Below, piece by piece: positions 1-9,293 of a stretch of 64,000 nucleotides of DNA; the stretch's first letter is position 1, and each line of letters begins with the position of its first letter. This stretch comes from Streptomyces leeuwenhoekii (GTDB lineage Bacteria > Actinomycetota > Actinomycetes > Streptomycetales > Streptomycetaceae), in NCBI RefSeq assembly GCF_001013905.1, contig NZ_LN831790.1, positions 6,462,001 to 6,526,000 of the forward strand. Direction: 5' to 3'. The notes beneath the pieces were generated by a model. It searched no databases. It saw nothing but the letters and a program-made list of their open reading frames with translations, and was not told the origin of the DNA. The position numbers and the translations under genes were made by a program.

Positions 1-1599
1 CTCGACGCCGAGGACCTGGTCATCACCGACGAGCGCGGCCCGATCGGCCTCGCCGGCGTCATGGGCGGCGCCAACACCGAGATCGCCGACCACGACGACC
101 CGCACAACGCGACGACGGACGTGGTCATCGAGGCCGCCCACTTCGACGCGGTGTCCGTCGCCCGCACGGCCCGCCGCCACAAGCTGTCCTCCGAAGCGTC
201 CCGCCGCTTCGAGCGCGGCGTCGACCCGCAGGCCGCCGCCGCTGCCGCGCAGCGCACCGTCGACCTGCTGGTGCTGCTCGCGGGCGGCACCGCCGAGGCC
301 GGCGTCACCGAGGTCATCGCCCCGTCCGCGCCGCGCACCATCACCATCCCGGCCGACCACCCGGACAAGGTCGCGGGCGTCGCCTACGGCCGGGAGACCG
401 TCGTACGGCGGCTCCAGGAGATCGGCTGCGACGTGTACGGGCAGGACGAGCTGATCGTCACCGTCCCGTCCTGGCGCCCCGACCTGACCGACCCCAACGA
501 CCTGGCCGAAGAGGTCATCCGCCTGGAGGGCTACGAGAACCTGCCCTCCACGCTGCCCAAGCCGCCGGCCGGCCGCGGGCTGACGCGACGCCAGCGGCTG
601 CACCGCCGCGTCGGCCGCGCCCTGGCCGGGGCCGGGTACGTCGAGGCGCCGAACTACCCCTTCGTCAGCGAGCAGGTCTTCGACCAGCTCGGCCTGGCCG
701 CCGACGACCCGCTCCGCCGCGTCGTCAAGCTGGTCAACCCGCTCAGCGACGAGGAGCCCGCGCTGCGCACCTCGCTGCTGCCGGGCCTGCTCGGCGCCCT
801 GCGCCGCAACGACGGCCGGGGCAGCCACGACCTCGCCCTGTTCGAGACCGGCCTGGTCTTCCACCCGCGCGAGGAGCAGCGCGCCGCCGTCCGGCTCCCG
901 GTCGACCGGCGCCCGACCGACGAGGAACTCGCCGGGCTGGACGCCGCGCTGCCGGACCAGCCGCGCCATGTCGCCGTCGTCCTCGCCGGCGCCCGCGAGC
1001 AGGCCGGCTGGTGGGGCAAGGGCCGCCCGGCCGACTGGGCCGACGCGGTCGAGGCCGCCCGGACCGTCGCCCGCGAGGCCGGCGCCGAGCTGATCGTCCG
1101 CAAGGGCCAGTACGGGCCCTGGCACCCCGGCCGCTGCGCCGAGCTCGCGGTCGCCGTCGACGGCACCGAGCGGGTCGTCGGTCACGCCGGTGAGCTGCAC
1201 CCGCGGGTCCTCAAGGCGCTGGGCCTGCCCGCGCGCACCTGCGCGATGGAGCTGGACCTGGACGCCGTCGAGCGGTCCGGCGACGCCCTGCCGCAGGCCC
1301 CCGGCATCTCCGCCTTCCCGGTCGCCACGCAGGACGTCGCCCTGGTCGTCGACGCGTTCGTGCCGGCGGCGGAGGTCGAGGCGGCGCTGCGCGAGGGCGC
1401 CGGCGAACTGCTGGAGTCCATCCGGCTGTTCGACGTCTACGAGAACGCCGACCAGCTCGGTGAGGGGCGCAAGTCCCTGGCGTACGCGCTGCGGTTCCGC
1501 GCCGCGGACCGCACGCTGACCGTCGACGAGGCGTCGGCGGCCCGGGACGCCGCGGTCGCCCTGGCGGGCGAGCGCACCGGCGCCGAGCTGCGGAGTTAG
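1..1599 (+). CDS. pheT: Phenylalanyl-tRNA synthetase beta subunit, C-terminal part (5' end outside window)
   Basis: The frame is already open at base 1 (reads [20 protein letters not shown] before the first Met), so the gene starts upstream. About 532 residues are visible of a family that usually has about 830. They cover the end of the B3/B4 region ([10 protein letters not shown], the RRFERGVDP motif), the B5 domain, the synthetase-like core and the C-terminal anticodon-binding fold ([16 protein letters not shown]). With PheS the protein forms an alpha2beta2 enzyme that charges tRNA-Phe in the cytoplasm. A perfect 26-base palindrome seven bases past the stop is the likely terminator of the pheST operon. 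Identification is secure; only the start is missing. Confidence 0.97.
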   Translation, partial: LDAEDLVITDERGPIGLAGVMGGANTEIADHDDPHNATTDVVIEAAHFDAVSVARTARRHKLSSEASRRFERGVDPQAAAAAAQRTVDLLVLLAGGTAEAGVTEVIAPSAPRTITIPADHPDKVAGVAYGRETVVRRLQEIGCDVYGQDELIVTVPSWRPDLTDPNDLAEEVIRLEGYENLPSTLPKPPAGRGLTRRQRLHRRVGRALAGAGYVEAPNYPFVSEQVFDQLGLAADDPLRRVVKLVNPLSDEEPALRTSLLPGLLGALRRNDGRGSHDLALFETGLVFHPREEQRAAVRLPVDRRPTDEELAGLDAALPDQPRHVAVVLAGAREQAGWWGKGRPADWADAVEAARTVAREAGAELIVRKGQYGPWHPGRCAELAVAVDGTERVVGHAGELHPRVLKALGLPARTCAMELDLDAVERSGDALPQAPGISAFPVATQDVALVVDAFVPAAEVEAALREGAGELLESIRLFDVYENADQLGEGRKSLAYALRFRAADRTLTVDEASAARDAAVALAGERTGAELRS

Positions 1600-1605
1600 C
1601 CGACC

Positions 1606-1631
1606 GGGGAGCGCGCCGCGGCGCGCTCCCC
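1606..1631 (+). terminator. Terminator after pheT
   Basis: A perfect 13+13 base palindrome (GGGGAGCGCGCCG and its complement) begins 7 bases after the pheT stop codon. There is no T-run, which is usual for Streptomyces terminators. Confidence 0.75.
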
Positions 1632-1721
1632 GTACCCCTCGGGAGCGTGACAGCCACCTCACTCGATCGAGTGAGATCCCCGGGTGATCCGGCCCTTTCG
1701 GGCCATACGGTCGACAGAATC

Positions 1722-1745
1722 GGACCGGCCTTTCGAGGCCGGTCC
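1722..1745 (+). terminator. Second hairpin between pheT and the phosphatase gene
   Basis: A 10-bp perfect stem with a TTCG tetraloop (GGACCGGCCT TTCG AGGCCGGTCC). A smaller GGCCC/GGGCC hairpin lies just before it at about 1691-1704. Its position argues that the next gene starts after it, at 1783, not at the earlier in-frame ATG 1684. Confidence 0.6.
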
Positions 1746-1782
1746 GTCTGTGCTGTCAGGGCCTACTTGGGGGGCCATCGGC

Positions 1783-2994
1783 ATGATCCGCATCAGGGCT
1801 GGGGTCCCCCGCAGGACAGGGCGGTCCCGGACGAACCACCCGGCGCCCGCCCCCAGGACGGGCCCCGGGGACCTGCGCCAGGCCGTCAGGAGAGCCCTCC
1901 AGCGGGCAGCGCGCCAGGCGGAAGGGCCACCACTGCGCCGGGTGCGCGGCCTCGGCCTCCCCGTGGCCTGGGGCACCGTGGCCGTCACCTACCGGCTGAC
2001 CTGTCCGCTCGCCCATCACGAAGGGCTCGGCGCCCGGCTCGCCGGCAGTGCCGTGCTCTTCGCCGTCGGCACCGGCATCCTCCTCCACGCCCGGCGGACG
2101 CTGCTGCGGGAGCTGCGCGAGGCCCGCCGGATCGCGGGCGCCGCCCAGGGGGTGCTGCTGCGCCCGCTGCCCGAGCGCATCGACGGACTGAGCGTCGCGG
2201 CCGCCCAGCTCTCCGCCGACCCCGGCGCCGAGATCGGGGGCGACCTGTACGAGGCCGTCCCCACCGAACACGGCGTGCGGGTGGTGATGGGCGACGTCCG
2301 CGGCCACGGGATCGCCGCCCTCGGGACGGTCGCCGCCGTGCTCGGCAGCTTCCGCGAGGCGGCGTACGACGAGCCGGACCTGGAGCGGCTGCTGCGCCGG
2401 CTGGACCGCGCCCTCGCCCGGCATCTGCGCGACCGCGCCCGAACCGGACACGCCGCCGCCCGGCCCGTGCCGCCGCACCCGGTCGCCGAGGAGTTCGTCA
2501 CCCTCCTGCTGCTGGAGATCGGCCCGGACGGCGAGATCCGCGCCCTGAACTGCGGGCACCCCTGGCCCTACCGCGTGGCCGGGACCCGCGTCGAACCGCT
2601 CGCCCGCGCGGACCCCCTGCCGCCCCTCGGGCTGTTCCCCCTCCCGGCCGAGCTGCCCGCCGTCCCCTGCGGGCACCTGCTGCCCGGCGAGGCCCTCTTC
2701 CTGCACACGGACGGCGCGGAGGACGCGCGCGACGCCGAGGGGCGCTTCTTCTCGCTCCCCGACGTGCTGGCGGGCGCCGTACGCGAACCGCCCCTCGCGC
2801 CGCGGGCCCTGCTCGCCACGGTCCTCACCGCGCTGCTGCGCCACGCGCACGGCGCCCCGTCCGACGACGTCGCCCTGCTGATGCTGCGCAACGACCGCGC
2901 CCCGTCGGCGCCACGGGACGGCGGCCCCTGCGACACGGCCCCGCGGGCGGGCCACCCCACACCTTGCGCGCAGCCGACCAATCAGCTCCGGTAG
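1783..2994 (+). CDS. SpoIIE-type PP2C serine/threonine phosphatase, membrane-anchored
   Basis: 403 residues. Two hydrophobic stretches near residues 55-95 suggest a short membrane anchor. A SpoIIE/RsbU-type PP2C domain follows, with the metal-binding signatures GGDLYEA, MGDVRGHG and, near the end, SDDVALLML. Family members dephosphorylate anti-anti-sigma factors in partner-switching circuits. I see no GAF, PAS or HATPase domain, so the input is unknown. ATG 1783 is chosen because GGGGG lies about 8 bases upstream and a stable hairpin separates it from pheT; the in-frame ATG 1684 would place that hairpin inside the gene. No anti-sigma partner is adjacent, so its target cannot be named. Confidence 0.85.
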   Translation: MIRIRAGVPRRTGRSRTNHPAPAPRTGPGDLRQAVRRALQRAARQAEGPPLRRVRGLGLPVAWGTVAVTYRLTCPLAHHEGLGARLAGSAVLFAVGTGILLHARRTLLRELREARRIAGAAQGVLLRPLPERIDGLSVAAAQLSADPGAEIGGDLYEAVPTEHGVRVVMGDVRGHGIAALGTVAAVLGSFREAAYDEPDLERLLRRLDRALARHLRDRARTGHAAARPVPPHPVAEEFVTLLLLEIGPDGEIRALNCGHPWPYRVAGTRVEPLARADPLPPLGLFPLPAELPAVPCGHLLPGEALFLHTDGAEDARDAEGRFFSLPDVLAGAVREPPLAPRALLATVLTALLRHAHGAPSDDVALLMLRNDRAPSAPRDGGPCDTAPRAGHPTPCAQPTNQLR

Positions 2995-3022
2995 CGGGCC
3001 GCGCCGCGGCGACGAGGCCGGC

Positions 3023-3073
3023 GCCGCCGTCCGCCCGACCGGAGTGTCGGGCAGGTGCCGGGCGGACGGCGGC
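3023..3073 (+). terminator. Long-loop hairpin after the phosphatase gene
   Basis: A 14-bp perfect stem (3023-3036 with 3060-3073) around a 23-base loop, starting 29 bases after the phosphatase stop. Probable terminator. Confidence 0.5.
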
Positions 3074-3192
3074 TCCGGGCCGCCGCGTGGGGAGGGGGAG
3101 CCGACGGCCCGGCCGGTCTCTTGCGAGAAGGCCAGTCAACCGCTTCGGCACGCAGCGCGACAGCGCGTGCACAGCCCGGATTCGCGCACTCG

Positions 3193-3211
3193 CTTCACAC
3201 CCCGTGTGAAG
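3193..3211. promoter_or_regulatory. Palindromic operator over the -35 region of the TPR regulator gene
   Basis: CTTCACAC-CCC-GTGTGAAG is a perfect 8+8 inverted repeat. A -10-like TACTCT follows at 3222-3227 and the gene starts at 3256, so a bound protein would cover the -35 region. Autoregulation by the downstream gene product is an inference. Confidence 0.5.
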
Positions 3212-3255
3212 ACGCACCCACTACTCTGACGGCACCAGCCACCCGGAGGGCACCC

Positions 3256-4596
3256 ATGCAGCCCAACACTCTCCTCGACGCGATCCTGGACGAGGCCGGG
3301 ATCTCGCACGCGGGACTCGCCGCACACGTCAACCAGGCCGGGCGCAGACGCGGCCTCGCCCTCAGATACGAACACACCGCCGTGGCGCGCTGGCTGAAGG
3401 GGCAGCGGCCGCGCGGCCAGGTGCCGGACCTGATCTGCGAGGTGCTCGCCGCCCGGCTGGACCGGCCCGTCACCCTCGACGACATCGGCCTCGGCGTGCC
3501 CGGCGAGCCGTCCGCACCGCACACCGGCTCGCTCTCCGGCTTCGTCGAACGCGCCACCGCGCTGTGGCGCTCCGACCAGCAGCGGCGCCCCCACCTGCTG
3601 GGCGCGCCCGCGGTCACCGGCACCCCCGCCGTGATGCCGGTGTGGGAGTGGGAGAACCCGCCCGAGGACACGGACGTCTCCCGCGGCGGACGGCACCGGG
3701 TGACCCCGGCCGACATCGAGATGCTGCGCTCGGCCCGCACCCATTACGAGCAGATGTACCGCAAGGCCGGCGGCATGGCGACACGCGCCCGCATCGTCGG
3801 CTTCCTCAACACCGAGGCCGCCCCGCTGCTGCGCGGCGGCTACACCGACGCCACCGGCCGTCAGCTCCACCGGGCCACGGGCGGGCTGGTGGCCATCGCG
3901 GGCATCTGCGCCTACGACTCCGACGCGCACGGTCTCGCCCAGCGCTACTTCCACCAGGCGCTGCGCCTGGCGAAGGCCAGCGGCGACCGGGGCCTGGGCG
4001 CCTACGTCATCGCCCTGCTGGTCAACCAGGCGCTCTACATGAAGGAGTACCGGCAGGCCGTCGCCTTCGCCGAGGCCGCTCTGCGCGCCGCCGGGAGGCA
4101 CATCACCCCCGCGCTCGCCTCCGACCTGTACGCCATGCAGGCCAAGGCGTACGCCCACCTCGGCGACGGCTCGGGCGCGCTGTCCTGCATCCGGCGGGCC
4201 GAGCAGTCCGCCGAGCGCATCCGGCGCGGATACGAGCCCGACGAGACGGGCTATGTGCAGCCGGGCCTGGTCAACGTCCAGGTGGCGGAGGCGCTGCTCA
4301 GCCTGGGCGAGCTCGCGGCCGCCCGGGAGCACGCCGCGGCGGCCGTGGACAACCCCGCCCACGACCGGGGCCGGGTGCACCGGCTCGCCATGCTCAGCAC
4401 GATCGAACTGCGGCAGGGAAACGCCGACCGGGCCGTGGCGACCGCGGTGCAGATGGCCGAGCAGGCCCGGGGCATGGAGTCCCAGCGTCTGCGCGACCGG
4501 CTGCGGGCGGTGCGCGAGCATCTCGCGCGCAGCGGCTGCGCCGGTACGGCCGAGGCGGCCGAGCTCATCGACGGAGCACTGCGCGTACCTCTGTGA
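3256..4596 (+). CDS. NsdA-like transcriptional regulator with TPR repeats
   Basis: 446 residues. The N-terminal ~75 residues resemble the unusual helix-turn-helix of Streptomyces regulators of the NsdA kind (YEHTAVARWLKGQRPRG). After a linker (residues 75-140), an all-helical part from about 150 to 440 has TPR-like periodicity (AQRYFHQALRLAKASGDRGLG, YRQAVAFAEAALRAAG). Such proteins are known in Streptomyces as developmental or antibiotic-production repressors, but this member's targets cannot be read from sequence. The start is ATG 3256 with GGAGGG six bases upstream; the frame is open further upstream, but that would run through the promoter palindrome. A NUDIX gene follows 122 bases later on the same strand. 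Confidence 0.8.
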   Translation: MQPNTLLDAILDEAGISHAGLAAHVNQAGRRRGLALRYEHTAVARWLKGQRPRGQVPDLICEVLAARLDRPVTLDDIGLGVPGEPSAPHTGSLSGFVERATALWRSDQQRRPHLLGAPAVTGTPAVMPVWEWENPPEDTDVSRGGRHRVTPADIEMLRSARTHYEQMYRKAGGMATRARIVGFLNTEAAPLLRGGYTDATGRQLHRATGGLVAIAGICAYDSDAHGLAQRYFHQALRLAKASGDRGLGAYVIALLVNQALYMKEYRQAVAFAEAALRAAGRHITPALASDLYAMQAKAYAHLGDGSGALSCIRRAEQSAERIRRGYEPDETGYVQPGLVNVQVAEALLSLGELAAAREHAAAAVDNPAHDRGRVHRLAMLSTIELRQGNADRAVATAVQMAEQARGMESQRLRDRLRAVREHLARSGCAGTAEAAELIDGALRVPL

Positions 4597-4718
4597 CCCA
4601 CGGATCGCCACGAGACGGCCCTGCGCCCGCCGTTGCGCCACGAGCGGCCGCCGTGCGCCTGCTGCCGACCCGCTCGGGCTGCGATATTGCCATCTACTCG
4701 GCGGAAGGTGGCAGAACC

Positions 4719-5264
4719 GTGCAGTGGACGAAACTGAACGAACAGACTGTGTACTCAAACCGCTGGTTCAGCGTCAATCTCGCGGATGTCGAGCTGCCGG
4801 ACGGCCGGCACCTCGACCACTTCCTGATACGGATGCGGCCGGTCGCCGTGGCCACGGTGGTGAACGAGGCCAACGAGGTCCTGCTGCTGTGGCGGCACCG
4901 CTTCATCACCGACAGCTGGGGCTGGGAGCTCGCGGCGGGCGTCGTGGAGGACGGCGAGGACATCGCCGTCGCGGCGGCCAGGGAGCTGGAGGAGGAGACC
5001 GGCTGGCGGCCGGGACCCCTGCGGCACCTGATGAGCGTGGAGCCGTCCAACGGGCTCACCGACGCCCGGCACCACGTCTACTGGGCCGACGAGGCCGAGT
5101 ACGTCGGGCACCCGGTGGACGACTTCGAGTCCGACCGGAGGGAGTGGGTCCCCCTGAAGGTCGTCCCCGACCTGGTCGCCCGCGGGGAGGTCCCGGCCGC
5201 CAACATGGCGGCCGCGTTACTCCTGCTGCACCACCTCAGGCTCGGGCAGGACGTCATGCCCTGA
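4719..5264 (+). CDS. NUDIX hydrolase (ADP-ribose pyrophosphatase-like)
   Basis: 181 residues starting at GTG (GGAAGG 11 bases upstream; reads MQWTKLNEQ). The Nudix box is visible as GVVEDGEDIAVAAARELEEE followed by TGW, matching GX5EX7REUXEEXGU. The hydrophobic LLLWRHRFITDSWGWELAAG segment before it is typical of the ADP-sugar pyrophosphatase subgroup. Family members hydrolyse nucleoside diphosphates linked to another group, such as ADP-ribose; the exact substrate is not readable. It lies directly downstream of the TPR regulator and may be co-transcribed. Confidence 0.88.
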   Translation: MQWTKLNEQTVYSNRWFSVNLADVELPDGRHLDHFLIRMRPVAVATVVNEANEVLLLWRHRFITDSWGWELAAGVVEDGEDIAVAAARELEEETGWRPGPLRHLMSVEPSNGLTDARHHVYWADEAEYVGHPVDDFESDRREWVPLKVVPDLVARGEVPAANMAAALLLLHHLRLGQDVMP

Positions 5265-5316
5265 TCCCCCCCGCGTCCGGTCCGGTCCCGGCCGGCGCCG
5301 CCGGCGTCGGGCGGTT

Positions 5317-5574
5317 CTAGCGGCCGAACGCCTGCCACAGGGCCACGACGAGCGCGCCCAGGGCCGTGAGGGCCGTGATCGCGGGCAGCGGCCAGCGGGC
5401 GTGCTCCAGGCCGCTGACCCTGGTGTTCAGCTCGTCCAGTTCCTTGGCGGTCTCCTCGGTGCGGTGGCGGAGCAGGGCAAGGCCGCCCTCGACGCGGGCG
5501 TACGCCACGTCGAGGCGGCGTCGTAACTCTGCGAGTTCGCCGTGGACGACCGGATGCTCGGGATCGATGGTCAC
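5317..5574 (-). CDS. Small coiled-coil protein with C-terminal membrane helix
   Basis: 85 residues. Residues ~10-60 are a charged, heptad-like helix (ELAELRRRLDVAYARVEGGL, LRHRTEETAKELDELNTRVS). The end is one hydrophobic helix (LPAITALTALGALVVALWQA). Tail-anchored small proteins of this layout are common in Streptomyces; no function is known to me. The GTG start at 5574 has AAAGGAAC six bases upstream, better than any longer in-frame start. It converges with the NUDIX gene across 52 bases. Confidence 0.7.
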   Translation of the reverse strand: MTIDPEHPVVHGELAELRRRLDVAYARVEGGLALLRHRTEETAKELDELNTRVSGLEHARWPLPAITALTALGALVVALWQAFGR

Positions 5575-5715
5575 GATCCGTTCCTTTCCGTAGTGGTCTG
5601 GAGGGGAAGCACGTCCCTTGCGGGTGCAGAGTGAGTCAAGCGCCCTGGTGAGCGCCTGGAAAGCGTGTGAAAAGGGCGTGTGCGGGCCCGCCGCGCACAC
5701 GGTGTGTGAATGCCG

Positions 5716-5748
5716 CGGGCCCGGCACCTTCTCCCGGTGCCGGGCCCG
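5716..5748 (-). terminator. Terminator after the 3-hydroxyacyl-CoA dehydrogenase gene
   Basis: A 13-bp perfect stem (CGGGCCCGGCACC) with a 7-base loop lies between the dehydrogenase stop and the start of the next minus-strand gene. Confidence 0.65.
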
Positions 5749-5791
5749 TGACTGGCCGAAAACTGACAGTGAGTAATCGGCCGGATGGCTG

Positions 5792-6664
5792 TCAGCCGTA
5801 GGTGTAGAAACCGGAGCCGGACTTCCGGCCCAGCCGCCCCGCGTCGACCATGCGCTGCAGCAGCGGGGGAGCGGCGTACAGCGGCTCCTTGTACTCCTCG
5901 TACATGCTGTGGGCGACCGAGGCCACCGTGTCCAGGCCGATCAGGTCGGCCAGCTTCAGCGGGCCCATCGGATGGGCGCAGCCCAGCTCCATGCCGTTGT
6001 CGATGTCCTCGCGGCTGGCGATCCCCGACTCGAACATCCGGATCGCGGAGAGCAGGTAGGGGATCAGCAGCGCGTTCACCACGAAGCCGGAGCGGTCCTG
6101 GGCGCGGATGGCGTGCTTGCCGAGCACCTTCTCGGCGAAGAGCTGCGCCCGGCTCAGCGTGCCCTCGGAGGTGGTGAGGGCCGGGATCAGCTCGACCAGC
6201 TTCTGCACCGGGGCCGGGTTGAAGAAGTGGATGCCGATGACGTGATCCGGCCGGGAGGTGGCGACGGCCAGCTTCACCAGCGGGATCGAGGAGGTGTTGG
6301 AGGCCAGGATCGCGTCCGGACGGACCACGATCTGGTCGAGCACCTGGAAGATCTCGGCCTTGACCTGCTCGTTCTCGACCACGGCCTCGATGACCAGATC
6401 ACGGTCGGCGAACTCGCCGAGGTCGGTGGTGAAGCTCAGGCGCGCCTGCGTCGCGTCGCGCTCCTCCTCGGTGATCTTGCCGCGCTCGGCGGCCTTGGCC
6501 AGGGAGTTGAACACCCGGGTGCGGCCGATCTCCAGGGCCTCGCCGGTGGTTTCGGCCACCTTCACGTCCAGGCCGGCGCGGGCGCACACCTCGGCGATGC
6601 CCGCCCCCATCTGACCGCAGCCGACCACGCCGACGCGTGCGATATCTCCCGAGATGCCGGTCAC
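5792..6664 (-). CDS. 3-hydroxyacyl-CoA (3-hydroxybutyryl-CoA) dehydrogenase
   Basis: 290 residues, the normal size for single-function enzymes of this family. The N-terminal Rossmann fold has GVVGCGQMGAGIAEV. The catalytic region shows GIHFFNPAPVQKLVELI and the C-terminal helical domain has the SGFVVNALLIPYLL and NGMELGCAHPMGP motifs. It oxidises 3-hydroxyacyl-CoA with NAD(P)+, or reduces acetoacetyl-CoA, in fatty-acid or butyrate metabolism. The start is GTG 6664 with AAAGGGA upstream. No other beta-oxidation gene is adjacent, so degradative or biosynthetic direction is open. Confidence 0.92.
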   Translation of the reverse strand: MTGISGDIARVGVVGCGQMGAGIAEVCARAGLDVKVAETTGEALEIGRTRVFNSLAKAAERGKITEEERDATQARLSFTTDLGEFADRDLVIEAVVENEQVKAEIFQVLDQIVVRPDAILASNTSSIPLVKLAVATSRPDHVIGIHFFNPAPVQKLVELIPALTTSEGTLSRAQLFAEKVLGKHAIRAQDRSGFVVNALLIPYLLSAIRMFESGIASREDIDNGMELGCAHPMGPLKLADLIGLDTVASVAHSMYEEYKEPLYAAPPLLQRMVDAGRLGRKSGSGFYTYG

Positions 6665-6835
6665 ATCGTCCCTTTCGCTGATCTACGGCTGTGGCAGGTT
6701 CCCGGGGTCCCGGCGCCTGCTCCGATCGTGCACGTTACCTCCGAAGTGCCGCCGATCGATCGCCCGGGTCGGGCATCCTGGGGCGCGGAGACGATCCGTG
6801 ACCGTGCGGATCCGCAGCGTTCTGGGGGTCTTCCC

Positions 6836-8062
6836 ATGAGCCGAGTGTCACGTCGGGCGTTCGCGGTGGCCGCGCTGTCGGTCCTCACGATGGCACCCTC
6901 CGCGGTGGCGGTGCCCGGGCGGCGACGCCGGGCGATCACCGAGATGCGGGGCATGTGGCTGGCGACCGTGGCCAACCGCGACTGGCCGTCCAAGGCGGGG
7001 CTGAGCGCCGCCGCGCAGCGCGCCGAGCTGATCGCCCACCTCGACACGGCGGTGCGGTGCCGCCTGAACACGGTGGTCTTCCAGGTGCGGCCGACCGCCG
7101 ACGCGCTGTGGCCGTCGCCGTACGAGCCGTGGTCGCAGTACCTCACCGGCACCCAGGGCAAGGACCCCGGCTGGGACCCGCTGGGCACGGCGGTGGCCGA
7201 GGCGCACGCGCGCGGGCTGGAGCTGCACGCCTGGTTCAACCCGTACCGGATCGCCAACCACGCCGACCCGGCGAAGCTGGTGGCAGGCCATCCGGCGCGC
7301 GTGCACCCGGAGTGGGTGGTGCCGTACGGCGGCAAGCTCTACTACAACCCCGGGCTGCCCGAGGTCCGCGCCTTCGTGCAGGACGCGATGATGGACGCGG
7401 TGGCGAAGTACGACGTGGACGCGGTCCACTTCGACGACTACTTCTACCCGTATCCGGTGGCCGGCCAGACCTTCGACGACGACGCCGCCTACGCCGCCCA
7501 CGGCGGCGGGTTCGGCAGCCGGGCGGACTGGCGGCGCGACAACATCGACCGCCTGGTGCGGGAGACGGCGGCCCGGGTGAAGGCGGTACGGCCCACGGCC
7601 CGGTTCGGCATCAGCCCGTTCGGGGTGTGGCGCAACGCGGCGACCGACGCGCTCGGCTCGGACACGCGGGCGGGGGTGCAGACCTACGACGACCTGTACG
7701 CCGACACCCGCACCTGGGTCCGCGAGGGCTGGATCGACTACGTCGTGCCGCAGCTCTACTGGAACATCGGCCTGCCCGCCGCCGACTACGCCAAGCTCGT
7801 GTCATGGTGGGCCGGGGTGGCGCAGGGCAGCCCCACCAAGCTGTACGTGGGGGAGGCGCTGTACAAGGCCGGGGACCCGGCGCAGCCCGCCGCCTGGCAG
7901 GACGCGGCCGAGCTGTCCCGGCATCTGACGCTGGCCAAGGAGTACGCCCAGGTGCGCGGGCACGTCTTCTTCGCCGCCAAGGACGTGGCGGCCGACCGCG
8001 TCGGGGCGATGGCGCGGGTGGTCGCCGACCACTACGGGCAGCCGGCGAGCCCCCCGCGCTGA
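6836..8062 (+). CDS. Secreted GHL10 family (DUF187-type) glycosyl hydrolase-like protein
   Basis: 408 residues. The N-terminus (MSRVSRRAFAVAALSVLTMA, then APSAVA) is a signal peptide with a possible twin-arginine motif. The body matches the glycosyl-hydrolase-like 10 family: EMRGMWLATVANRDWPS, HAWFNPYRIANHA, DAVHFDDYFYPYP and FGISPFGVWRNAA, a TIM-barrel pattern. Family members are exported and thought to act on cell-wall or other glycans; substrate unproven. The start is ATG 6836 with GGGGGTC nine bases upstream. It is divergent from the dehydrogenase (171 bases) and convergent with the DUF1918 gene (21 bases). Confidence 0.86.
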   Translation: MSRVSRRAFAVAALSVLTMAPSAVAVPGRRRRAITEMRGMWLATVANRDWPSKAGLSAAAQRAELIAHLDTAVRCRLNTVVFQVRPTADALWPSPYEPWSQYLTGTQGKDPGWDPLGTAVAEAHARGLELHAWFNPYRIANHADPAKLVAGHPARVHPEWVVPYGGKLYYNPGLPEVRAFVQDAMMDAVAKYDVDAVHFDDYFYPYPVAGQTFDDDAAYAAHGGGFGSRADWRRDNIDRLVRETAARVKAVRPTARFGISPFGVWRNAATDALGSDTRAGVQTYDDLYADTRTWVREGWIDYVVPQLYWNIGLPAADYAKLVSWWAGVAQGSPTKLYVGEALYKAGDPAQPAAWQDAAELSRHLTLAKEYAQVRGHVFFAAKDVAADRVGAMARVVADHYGQPASPPR

Positions 8063-8083
8063 CCCCCTGCGATCCCTCGCGGT

Positions 8084-8284
8084 CTACAGCTGGGTGTGCA
8101 TCTCCTTGTGGCGGATCTCGGAATCGGGGCCGGGGGAGCAGACGGCCTCGTGCCCGTCCTCGAAGCGGACCCGGTACGGCGGATTGCCTTCCTGGCCCAT
8201 CACTTCGACGATCTCGGCGACCTTGTCGTGCTGACCGACCACCCTGCCGTGCTGGACAAGCCGGTCGCCCACGGTTGCACGCAT
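8084..8284 (-). CDS. DUF1918 domain protein
   Basis: 66 residues reading MRATVGDRLVQHGRVVGQHD at the N-terminus with a central PPYRVRFEDGHEAVCSPGPD. This matches the small SH3-like DUF1918 family, widespread in actinobacteria and of unknown function. The family is typically about 60-70 residues, so it looks complete. It stands alone, with 91 bases to the next gene on its own strand. Confidence 0.88.
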   Translation of the reverse strand: MRATVGDRLVQHGRVVGQHDKVAEIVEVMGQEGNPPYRVRFEDGHEAVCSPGPDSEIRHKEMHTQL

Positions 8285-8375
8285 CTGCGGGGCCTCCTCA
8301 CCATGTGGGAGCAGCGGTCCGTGGCCTCGAGTCTACGGCGCAGGGGCCGGGCGGGGACCTGCGCGCACGCGCCGC

Positions 8376-9293
8376 TCAGCCTCGCGCCCGCTGCGTGACG
8401 GCGATGCACACCAGCACCGCCGCGGCCGTCAGCGGGGCGGCCACCGTCAGGTGCTCGCCCAGGAGCAGCACCGACCACACCAGTGTGAGCAGCGGCTGGG
8501 CGAGCTGCAACTGGCTGGCCTTGGGGATGCCGATGGCGGCCATCCCCCGGTACCAGACGACCAGGCCGAGGAACTGCGAGCCCGCCGCGAGCCACAGCAC
8601 CCCGGTCACGCTGTGCGCGGTCAGCTCGACCGGCTCGTACGCCAGCGCCACCGCGGTCAGCGGAACGGCCAGCGGCAGGCACAGCACCAGGGCCCAGCCG
8701 ATGACCTGCCAGCCCGGCATGATCCTGGCCAGCCGCCCGCCCTCGGTGTAACCGGCCGCGCACACCAGCAGCGCCGCGAAGAGCAAGGCGTCGGCGGTGG
8801 TCAGCGCGCCGCCGCTCTGCTGCACGGTGAAGGCGACGACCGCGGCGGCGCCGGCCAGCGCCGCGATCCAGAAGGTGCGCGAGGGGCGGGTGCCGACGCG
8901 CAGGGCGGACAGCAGGGCGGTGGTCAGCGGCAGCAGGCCGACGACGACGGCGGCGTGCGCGGTGGTCGACGTCCGCAGGGCGAGCGTGGTGAGCAGCGGG
9001 AAGCCGAGGACCACGCCCGCGCCGACGACCGCGAGCCCCGCCCAGTGGCGCCGGTCGGGCAGCGGGACGCGCGAGACCAGCAGACAGGCGCCGGCGATCA
9101 GCGCGGCGAGCACGCTGCGCACGGCGACCAGGGACCAGGGCCCGAAGCCTTCGAGGCCCCAGGCGGTGGCGGGGAAGGTGAGGGAGAAGGCGGTGACGCC
9201 CAGGGCGGCCTGGAGGACGCCGAGGCCGGGACGCTCCGCGTCCGTGGTGACCGCTATCGCCGGTGCCGCAGTAGCGCTACTCTGTGCTCTCAT
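8376..9293 (-). CDS. EamA/DMT-superfamily exporter
   Basis: 305 residues with ten predicted membrane helices arranged as two EamA repeats (roughly residues 25-150 and 165-300). These transporters usually export amino acids or small metabolites across the cytoplasmic membrane. The start codon (9293-9291) overlaps by two bases the divergent start codon of the MocR-type regulator (9292-9294), leaving no intergenic DNA. Family knowledge says MocR/PdxR-type regulators often control the divergent gene, so the exporter is probably its target. Confidence 0.88.
   Translation of the reverse strand: MRAQSSATAAPAIAVTTDAERPGLGVLQAALGVTAFSLTFPATAWGLEGFGPWSLVAVRSVLAALIAGACLLVSRVPLPDRRHWAGLAVVGAGVVLGFPLLTTLALRTSTTAHAAVVVGLLPLTTALLSALRVGTRPSRTFWIAALAGAAAVVAFTVQQSGGALTTADALLFAALLVCAAGYTEGGRLARIMPGWQVIGWALVLCLPLAVPLTAVALAYEPVELTAHSVTGVLWLAAGSQFLGLVVWYRGMAAIGIPKASQLQLAQPLLTLVWSVLLLGEHLTVAAPLTAAAVLVCIAVTQRARG
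9270..9281. promoter_or_regulatory. Palindrome at the head-to-head EamA/MocR start codons
   Basis: AGTAGCGCTACT is a perfect 12-base palindrome 10 bases before the regulator ATG and inside the 5' end of the exporter coding sequence. A related GTAGC word recurs at 9301-9305. It is the best operator candidate for the pair. Confidence 0.4.

Noticed and set aside
1684..1782. Longer N-terminus for the SpoIIE-type phosphatase
   Set aside because: It would cross a stable 10-bp hairpin and lacks a ribosome site; ATG 1783 has one.
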